Shown: piece after piece, positions 19,855 through 24,577 of the stretch
Position numbering within the stretch: the stretch's first letter is position 1
Layout of the letters: the number at the start of each line of letters is the position of its first letter
IMG/VR virus record: IMGVR_UViG_3300044712_001809
Span: 1 to 24,577 of that record
Source: a virus
Strand: one strand, 5' to 3'
DNA: 24,577 nucleotides
The notes under the pieces: generated by a model
Databases searched by the model: none
What the model saw: only the letters and a program-made list of their open reading frames with translations
Told to the model about the DNA's origin: nothing
Translations under genes and position numbers: made by a program

Positions 19855-20115
19855 ATGAACGAGAGCCAGAACGTAAAGGTGATCCCGTATTCGAACTTAA
19901 AGAAATTCCGCAAGACTGGCAAGCCCGGCCTGCGCCACCTGGCGCGCATTATCCACTTCGACTTCCCAGATGGATTGATGGGCTATGTGGCCGCAACCCA
20001 ATGCCGCCGCTTTATCTACAACTACACCGATGGGTCCAGTGACTTTTACACGGATGGCCAGCGCCATTCAGTTCCGTGCCCGACCTGCTTCCCGGATGAG
20101 GTGAAGAATGCCTGA
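19855..20115 (+). CDS. Small protein with CPTC motif, unknown
   Basis: The 86-aa product has a basic N-terminus (YSNLKKFRKTGKPGLRHLAR) and a Cys pair near the end (VPCPTCFPDE), plus Cys at ~50. A small zinc site is possible but incomplete. It follows the exonuclease by 9 bases with GGGGG as ribosome binding site, and its end overlaps the next start. Confidence 0.65.
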   Translation: MNESQNVKVIPYSNLKKFRKTGKPGLRHLARIIHFDFPDGLMGYVAATQCRRFIYNYTDGSSDFYTDGQRHSVPCPTCFPDEVKNA

Positions 20116-20521
20116 ACCCACTCCACAACCCCAAGAAAAAGGCAAATGGCAGCGTCTGGCAGAAACGTTGGATGCTCTGGCGCGCCGCGAAGAAACCTGG
20201 GATTTGACGCCCGTTTTCGAAGAGAAGGTCCGGCCGCTTATGGCCCAACTGCATCAAGCCGCGGTCGAAACCGGTCTCCCGATGCTGGTCGTGTTTCAAA
20301 CCGCGAATGATCAGGACGGCGGCCTGTTTTCTTCCAGTTCGCACCTGCCTGGCTCAAAGCTCCAGATCGGCGATCCGCTCTGGACGGTGTACAAGGCCGC
20401 CCGCAAGGCGCAGCTCTTCGATGAGGATGCGCCTGGCGAGCAGCGCAGCCCCGCGAAATGCGCGGCGTGCGAGATGAAAGACACCTGCCCGATCCGGGCG
20501 GATCGCGACGATACCCCTTAG
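20108..20521 (+). CDS. Hypothetical protein with C-terminal Cys cluster
   Basis: The 137-aa protein starts at ATG 20108, after GAGGTGAAGA in the preceding gene. Residues 10-60 are helical (QRLAETLDALARREETWDL, VRPLMAQLHQAAVETGLPML). The end has CAACEMKDTC (C-x2-C-x5-C), a possible metal site. No family is recognised. A promoter-free gap with a hairpin follows it. Confidence 0.65.
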   Translation: MPEPTPQPQEKGKWQRLAETLDALARREETWDLTPVFEEKVRPLMAQLHQAAVETGLPMLVVFQTANDQDGGLFSSSSHLPGSKLQIGDPLWTVYKAARKAQLFDEDAPGEQRSPAKCAACEMKDTCPIRADRDDTP

Positions 20522-20561
20522 TAGATCTTTTTATTTTTAGCTGAGTAGTGGCAAGACGCGG

Positions 20562-20587
20562 GGGGCAGGGCGTAGCGGCCCTGCCCC
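20562..20587 (+). other. GC-rich 10-bp hairpin
   Basis: GGGGCAGGGC and GCCCTGCCCC form a perfect stem with a 6-base loop (GTAGCG) in the 118-base gap after the 137-aa gene. No T-run follows on either strand, so termination would need Rho or another factor. Confidence 0.55.
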
Positions 20588-20615
20588 AAACCAGAAACCC
20601 CCAAAACATATTCAC

Positions 20616-20627
20616 GTTTGTACAAAC
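20616..20627. promoter_or_regulatory. 12-bp palindrome, operator candidate
   Basis: GTTTGTACAAAC is a perfect dyad 12 bases upstream of the ATG at 20640, next to the GAGG ribosome binding site. It could be an operator or could hide the ribosome binding site in a small hairpin. Confidence 0.4.
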
Positions 20628-20639
20628 CCGAGGTCCATT

Positions 20640-21113
20640 ATGAAAACCATCCTCAAACTTTTCCCGGTCGTTTTACTTTTGACCGTCCTCGCCCAACTCG
20701 CCATCCCGATGCTGGGTCTCAACCAGACGGTGAATGGCATGCGCGCCGCGGTCAACGGCCAGGCCGGCACATTCGTCTACTCCAAACCCGGCATCGATTA
20801 CGTTCTGTTGGGTTGGAGCCAGGGCAGCGACTACGGCTTTATCTTCGTCGATCAGGCCGGTAAGGTCCTCAAGGACTGGTCGCAGCTCTTCGGCACCCGC
20901 GCCTGCTGGAACGACGCGGCCTGTTTCCTGAAATCCATCGAGCTGGAAGGCTGGGGCTCCATCCCCGCCGGGCTCTTGCCGCGGGCATTGGTCTCCAGTG
21001 TGGGCCAGGTCGGTTTCATCCTGTCGCTGGCCAATACTGGTCTGCCCACCATTCTCCTCGTGCCCGCCGGCGTGCTGGATCTGAACCTGATCCGACTGGA
21101 GGTGAAGGGATGA
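20640..21113 (+). CDS. Membrane or secreted protein, unknown
   Basis: The 157-aa protein starts with a signal-like segment (MKTILKLFPVVLLLTVLAQL), has a polar middle with two Cys (TRACWNDAACF) that could form a disulfide outside the cytoplasm, and ends with a hydrophobic stretch (GFILSLANTGLPTILLVPAG). A surface role such as superinfection exclusion is possible but unproven. The GAGG site is 7 bases before the ATG. The region starts a new set of small membrane genes. Confidence 0.7.
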   Translation: MKTILKLFPVVLLLTVLAQLAIPMLGLNQTVNGMRAAVNGQAGTFVYSKPGIDYVLLGWSQGSDYGFIFVDQAGKVLKDWSQLFGTRACWNDAACFLKSIELEGWGSIPAGLLPRALVSSVGQVGFILSLANTGLPTILLVPAGVLDLNLIRLEVKG

Positions 21114-21277
21114 CCCGATTGAAATTTCTGTCGACCCACTTGAAATTGATCATTCGGATCGTATTGGCGGGCCTGCTGCCTCGACTGGCAGAACGGCTCC
21201 TGCCGGGAATAACGACGGGGGTGAAAACCTTGAAAGGAAGTGAGGTATGGAATGGCGACAGTCAACCAATGGCATAA
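21110..21277 (+). CDS. 55-aa small protein
   Basis: ATG 21110 overlaps the preceding TGA (ATGA) and follows GGAGGTGAAGGG, a very good ribosome binding site. The peptide (MTRLKFLSTHLKLIIRIVLA, GLLPRLAERLLPGITTGVK) is basic and amphipathic to hydrophobic, like membrane-active peptides. It overlaps the next gene by 31 bases. The function is unknown. Confidence 0.6.
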   Translation: MTRLKFLSTHLKLIIRIVLAGLLPRLAERLLPGITTGVKTLKGSEVWNGDSQPMA

Positions 21278-21435
21278 GGATGGACGTTCTGGGGATCGCA
21301 GCGCTTACCGGCCTGGTTTGGGGCGGGATCGCCAGCCTGCTCGGGGCGAATATCCTGCTGGCGGCAGCGATCGGGATCCTGGTCTTCTTTGTTGCGCTGC
21401 TGGCGATGGGTCTGTGCGCAGCGGCTTCCGGCTGA
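21247..21435 (+). CDS. 62-aa two-TM membrane protein
   Basis: AGGAAG lies 7 bases before ATG 21247. After ~12 polar residues come hydrophobic segments VLGIAALTGLVWGGIASLLG and ILLAAAIGILVFFVALLAMG, giving a small hairpin membrane protein. No family is recognised. A GTG start of the next gene follows 8 bases after its stop. Confidence 0.6.
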   Translation: MEWRQSTNGIRMDVLGIAALTGLVWGGIASLLGANILLAAAIGILVFFVALLAMGLCAAASG

Positions 21436-21443
21436 ACCAGATT

Positions 21444-21623
21444 GTGAATACCCCCAACGGCCGCGGCCGGGTGCAGGGCCGGCTCGAAATGAAGGGCCAG
21501 CCCGAGCGGATCCTGATCGCGCACACGCCCGAAGTGGGCGGCGAGTGGGTCAAAAAGGACCCGGATTGGATGGGCGGCGGCTGGGTGCTCAAACACTACG
21601 ATCCAAAGGACGTGACGGCATGA
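21444..21623 (+). CDS. 59-aa small soluble protein
   Basis: The coding part is VNTPNGRGRVQGRLEMKGQ, ERILIAHTPEVGGEW and GGWVLKHYDPKDVTA, a compact SH3-like beta pattern seen in small phage proteins. The frame is open further upstream, but that part is the shadow of the two-TM gene. GTG 21444 (or CTG 21432, overlapping the stop) is the likely start, with translation coupled to the upstream gene because no ribosome binding site is seen. Confidence 0.6.
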   Translation: MNTPNGRGRVQGRLEMKGQPERILIAHTPEVGGEWVKKDPDWMGGGWVLKHYDPKDVTA

Positions 21624-22027
21624 GCCAGACAGATTACTCCCACTGGTACCAGGAACTGCGCGACCGGGTCACCGATGAACTGCAGCGAAAAGTCTACGAC
21701 GAGCTGGACGGCCACTTCGATGAAGAGCATGCAGTGAATTTCAAGGCCTTAGTGGTCAAGGTGTGCGGTGAGTACAACATCTCGACCGAGCGCGAGGTTC
21801 GGATTGCGATCACCGAAATGCGAAACAACGGGATTGCGATCGGGTCCACCAGCGGCAAGCCCGGGCGCTGGCTGATCGTCACAGAGGAGCAGCGCCAGAA
21901 GTTCATCGCCGAGCATCAGAGCCGGATCGATGAGGAAACCACCACCATCCGGGCCGCCCGTACCTGGGTATTGCCGGCGAAGTGGAAGGATGCCTCGCGC
22001 AAGAAACAACTGGGATTGTGGGCATGA
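21620..22027 (+). CDS. Winged-helix-like early protein
   Basis: The 135-aa protein starts by ATGA overlap. Residues ~20-100 read as a winged helix: helix DRVTDELQRKVYDELDGHF, helix FKALVVKVCGEYNI, recognition-helix-like REVRIAITEMRNNG, then a wing GIAIGSTSGKPGRWLIVTEE. The tail is charged and basic. It lies immediately upstream of the initiator gene, so a replication accessory or DNA-binding regulator is likely. Confidence 0.68.
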   Translation: MSQTDYSHWYQELRDRVTDELQRKVYDELDGHFDEEHAVNFKALVVKVCGEYNISTEREVRIAITEMRNNGIAIGSTSGKPGRWLIVTEEQRQKFIAEHQSRIDEETTTIRAARTWVLPAKWKDASRKKQLGLWA

Positions 22028-22875
22028 GCAATAAGCACATCGACGCCGCGTGGAAGGTGACCTCGGTCAATGGCAGCGCCAAACTGCTGCTGGTAGCGTT
22101 GGCTGATATGGCCGATAAAGAGACCGGCCAATGCTACCCGGCTACACCTACCCTGGCGGCGAAGATTGGGGCGAGCGAACGCCAAACCCAACGCCTGATT
22201 GACAAACTGAGCGCTCTACACCTCATTGCAATCGAGCTGCGAGTGGGCACCAGCAGTCTCTATACGGTGTTAGGTGGTGACACCCATGTCACCACCCCAC
22301 CCCCAACCGGTGGTGACACCGGCGTCACCCCAGTGGTGACACCTATGTCACCAGGTGGTGACACCCATGTCACCCCAGTGGTGACACCCATGTCACCCAA
22401 ACCCTTAATTAACCCATTACCTAACCCTTCTTCGAACCGGGGGAGCGCGCCGGGAAAAAGTTCGAAGTCGAAACCGCTGGAATACCCGCTGGATTACGAC
22501 TGGGAAATGTTGATGCCGATCGATTACCAGCGGGTGCCGGAATTGAAGCTCTTTGCAAAGGTGACCGGCGGGCGGTATCCACCCCATGCGCTGCTGGGGG
22601 AAGTGGTGCAAACGATCCGAACTGGCTGTTTGAGCGAAAAGGATCTGAGCACCGCGTACCGAAAATGGGTCTGGAAGGGGTTCAAAACTGAGAACCTGGG
22701 TTGGCTGAGCGATTGGGCGCCGGCCGTAAAGAAAGGGGAACAACCCTGGGAATTCAAACGGCCCGGCGGCCAGGCTGAAACGGTTCCGAAGCCCCGACAG
22801 CCCAACCAGGTAAGCCCGGAGCAATCCTTAAAAGATCTACTGGCAGGTCAAAATGCTAAACCGAGTATGGCCTAA
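22024..22875 (+). CDS. Replication initiator, O-like, with N-terminal winged HTH and internal iterons
   Basis: The 283-aa protein starts by ATGA overlap at 22024. The N-terminus (KHIDAAWKVTSVNGSAKLLL, then VALADMADKETGQCYPATPT, LAAKIGASERQTQRLIDKL) is a winged helix of the phage replication protein O/DnaD-like type. Residues ~85-125 are a low-complexity linker encoded by the iterons. The C-terminal part (LFAKVTGGRYPPHALLGEVV, AYRKWVWKGFKTENLGWLSD) resembles initiator C-domains that contact the helicase loader. The gene for a DnaC-like loader follows directly, as in the lambda O-P or phage O/DnaC order. The protein probably binds the iterons inside its own gene. Confidence 0.82.
   Translation: MSNKHIDAAWKVTSVNGSAKLLLVALADMADKETGQCYPATPTLAAKIGASERQTQRLIDKLSALHLIAIELRVGTSSLYTVLGGDTHVTTPPPTGGDTGVTPVVTPMSPGGDTHVTPVVTPMSPKPLINPLPNPSSNRGSAPGKSSKSKPLEYPLDYDWEMLMPIDYQRVPELKLFAKVTGGRYPPHALLGEVVQTIRTGCLSEKDLSTAYRKWVWKGFKTENLGWLSDWAPAVKKGEQPWEFKRPGGQAETVPKPRQPNQVSPEQSLKDLLAGQNAKPSMA
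22276..22397 (+). repeat. Five iterons: probable replication origin inside the initiator gene
   Basis: Five copies of GGTGACACCCATGTCACC (each an inverted repeat GGTGAC/GTCACC) start at 22276, 22312, 22335, 22357 and 22380. Copies 1, 4 and 5 are identical; copy 2 has GGC for CAT and copy 3 has TAT. Spacing is 36, 23, 22 and 23, close to two helical turns for the last four. Copies 3 and 5 are read in another frame (VTPMSP) than copies 1, 2 and 4 (GDTHVT), so the DNA, not the peptide, is conserved. The arrangement parallels lambda ori inside gene O. Confidence 0.85.
22398..22432 (+). other. AT-richer segment next to the iterons (candidate unwinding element)
   Basis: Immediately after the last iteron the sequence becomes AT-richer and contains TTAATTAA (22405-22412) and three AACCC copies. 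In lambda-type origins such a segment beside the iterons is where the strands first open. Confidence 0.45.
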
Positions 22876-23722
22876 CGAATTGCAGGTGTACATGAACGAC
22901 CCGAAAGCGGTACCGCTCGCCTCTGGAGATATGCCCAACCTTTGCCCGAACTGTGGGGGTCATCAGATCCTGATGGTGTACGTGGTCAAGGATGGCCCGT
23001 TCCAGACACCGACCGGCGGCAAGGTCAAATGGCTGGATATGCCGGACGGCAAGAGCGGCTGGTATGCAGGCGAGCTGAAGGTGGCCTTCTGCCCGGCCTG
23101 CCGCGCGAGTGGATTGAATGAGTACCTGCTGAAAAACTGCGGGCTGGAAGGCAGCGACCTGAGCATCAGCCTGGGCGATTTCTCCGTTGTAGGCAGTTAT
23201 GCCAGGAAACAGGCTGCGAAAGAGATGGCCGGCCGGCTGCTGGGCATGAACGATAAGCCCGGCGGGTTCATCACCTTCTACGGCGCCTACGGCTGCGGCA
23301 AGAGCCACCTGTTGAAGGCGCTGGTCAACGGCTTTCGAGCGATCGGCGTGGTCGCGCAGTACCAGGTCATGAGCGAGATGCTGGCCTCCATCCGGGAGCG
23401 CTTTGGCAACGAGCAGGGCCAGGTCCGCGCGGAAGACGTGATCGAGCATCTGCAGCGCATCCGGGTGCTGTGCCTGGATGAGATCGAGCGTATCAACCTG
23501 ACCGGCTGGGCCAAAGAGACGGTCTTCCGGGTCATGGATACCCGCTACAACCGCACCGACCTGCTGACGGTCATGGCGACCAACTGCAATCCGGACGACC
23601 TGCCGCCAGAGTTTGGCTACCTGTCCAGCCGGATGCGCGCTGGCGTGATCGTCGAGGTGCCCGGTCCCGACGTGCGCGAAGCGCTGGGCATGCAGACCCG
23701 GCGGGTTTATGGGATGGAATAG
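22853..23722 (+). CDS. DnaC-like AAA+ helicase loader
   Basis: The 289-aa ATPase would load the replicative helicase at the origin. Two Cys pairs (Cys31/34 in LCPNCGG, Cys80/83 in FCPACR) form an N-terminal zinc site. Walker A is GAYGCGKS (residues 144-151), Walker B is VLCLDE (205-210), then a sensor (TVMATNC) and an arginine-finger region (YLSSRMRAGVIVEV). ATG 22853 overlaps the initiator gene by 23 bases; ATG 22892, after AGGTG, is an equally possible start. It is directly downstream of the O-like initiator. No replicative helicase gene is seen in the window, so the host DnaB may be recruited. Confidence 0.9.
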   Translation: MLNRVWPNELQVYMNDPKAVPLASGDMPNLCPNCGGHQILMVYVVKDGPFQTPTGGKVKWLDMPDGKSGWYAGELKVAFCPACRASGLNEYLLKNCGLEGSDLSISLGDFSVVGSYARKQAAKEMAGRLLGMNDKPGGFITFYGAYGCGKSHLLKALVNGFRAIGVVAQYQVMSEMLASIRERFGNEQGQVRAEDVIEHLQRIRVLCLDEIERINLTGWAKETVFRVMDTRYNRTDLLTVMATNCNPDDLPPEFGYLSSRMRAGVIVEVPGPDVREALGMQTRRVYGME

Positions 23723-23735
23723 CAGGAGAGCAGTG

Positions 23736-24577
23736 ATGGATTATCAAACCTTTTTGCAGAGCAAAATTACGGTCGCCGACCGTTCGGGCTTCGACATCGA
23801 CCCTGGGCTTCTGCCGGCCTCGAACAAGCCCCATCAAACCGCCGCGGTTCGCTGGGCGGCCGCGATGGGCCGGGCCCTGATCGCCGCGAACTTCGGCCTG
23901 GGCAAGACCCGCATCCAGTGCGAGCTCGCCAAAGCCATCCACGAGCGCACCGGGCAGCCGGTACTGGTCGTCTGCCCGCTGGGGGTCAAGGCGCAATTCT
24001 CCGAAGAGGACGGCCCGGCTTTGGGCACGCCCTGGAAGTACACCCGCAATGATGCCGAAGCCGCGCTCAATGGCCCCTACCTCATCACCAACTACGAGCG
24101 GGTGCGGGACGGCAATATCACCCCTGCGACCATCGACCAACTGGCCGCGGTCTTTCTGGACGAGGGCAGCATCCTGCGCAATATGGGCAGCGAGACCTCG
24201 GACGTCTTCAAACGGGTCTTCAAGCGCGTGCCCTACCGCTATGTCTGCACGGCCACGCCGGCGCCGAATGAGTTCAAAGAGTTGATCTACTACGCTGAGT
24301 TTTTGGGCATCATGGACCACGGCCAGGCCCTGACCCGCTTCTTCAAACGGGACTCCAACCACGCCGGGCACCTGACCCTGATGCCCTCGCAAGAAGAGAA
24401 CTTCTGGATGTGGATTGCGAGCTGGGCCCTGTTCCTGGCGAAACCGTCAGACCTGGGCTACTCGGATGAGGGCTACGACCTGCCCGAGCTGCGGGTGCAC
24501 TGGCAGAAGATTGCCGTCGATCAAACCCGGGCCTGGGAGCAGATGGACGACCGCGGCCAGCGCAAGCTGATTCTGGA
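23736..24577 (+). CDS. SNF2/DEAD-type superfamily 2 helicase, partial at right edge
   Basis: The first 280 codons are present and the gene runs off the right edge. The start MDYQTFLQSKITVADRSGFD follows AGGAGA. Walker A is ANFGLGKT (residues 51-58), with VLVVCPLGVKAQF (motif Ia), LITNYERVRDG, Walker B VFLDEGS (139-145) and TATPAPN (motif III, 172-178). This is the pattern of phage SNF2-like helicases, which often act with DNA methylases or in replication and repair. Helicase domain 2 and any further domains lie outside the window. Confidence 0.88.
   Translation, partial: MDYQTFLQSKITVADRSGFDIDPGLLPASNKPHQTAAVRWAAAMGRALIAANFGLGKTRIQCELAKAIHERTGQPVLVVCPLGVKAQFSEEDGPALGTPWKYTRNDAEAALNGPYLITNYERVRDGNITPATIDQLAAVFLDEGSILRNMGSETSDVFKRVFKRVPYRYVCTATPAPNEFKELIYYAEFLGIMDHGQALTRFFKRDSNHAGHLTLMPSQEENFWMWIASWALFLAKPSDLGYSDEGYDLPELRVHWQKIAVDQTRAWEQMDDRGQRKLIL

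Noticed and set aside
22276-22397. CRISPR array or protein tandem repeat
   Set aside because: Spacers are only 4-18 bases, the repeats are translated in two frames within an open gene, and each is a dyad, so iterons fit better.

Overview
The window is about 24.6 kb of a temperate, tailed (HK97-fold, siphovirus-like) phage genome with two transcription arms. Positions 1 to about 15.9 kb read mostly leftward (minus strand): virion assembly genes, then integrase and repressor. From about 16.0 kb to the right edge the genes read rightward: early and replication genes. Host genes are absent. The bulk is GC-rich with good AGGAGG-type ribosome binding sites and dense ATGA start-stop overlaps. Two AT-rich HNH endonuclease islands stand out as intruders. 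The protein families do not fix the host; a Chloroflexota-like bacterium is only an impression and cannot be proved here.

Late (minus) arm, in order of transcription: multi-spanning holin-like membrane protein (13055), membrane-anchored helical protein, TerS, TerL, a tiny two-TM protein, HK97 portal, a 57-aa protein, SPP1 gp7/MuF-like minor head protein, a proteasome-beta-like Ntn hydrolase, an unrecognised head-module protein, a SAM methyltransferase, then (after two plus-strand HNH genes) a GT4-like glycosyltransferase, prohead protease, major capsid protein, a DUF115/CST-I-like protein, and a head-tail connector cut by the left edge. Tail genes presumably lie further left.

Lysogeny centre: a tyrosine integrase beside a degenerate tRNA-Gly(UCC)-like sequence that is a good attP candidate, a PH-like/SHOCT membrane protein, and an XRE repressor facing a near-consensus rightward promoter that carries an operator palindrome in its spacer. 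Phage genes lie on both sides of the attP candidate, so the contig probably represents the unintegrated or circular form.

Early (plus) arm: several very small proteins, a RecT annealing protein, a DEDDy 3'-5' exonuclease, small Cys-containing and membrane proteins, a winged-helix protein, a lambda-O-like initiator whose gene carries five 18-bp iterons (probable ori), a DnaC-like AAA+ loader, and a SNF2/DEAD-type helicase cut by the right edge.

Most notable observations: (1) two copies of a strong promoter, structured leader, intrinsic terminator and ribosome-binding-site module, in front of the holin-like/terminase operon and in front of the capsid operon, sharing near-identical sequence, which suggests coordinated terminator read-through control of late genes; (2) an unusual A-B-A'-B' interleaved pair of long inverted repeats forming the leader of the second HNH gene; (3) an orphan glycosyltransferase start (ribosome binding site plus about ten codons) left behind the first HNH gene, which looks like the scar of a mobile-endonuclease insertion; (4) iterons conserved at the DNA level although they are read in two different frames.
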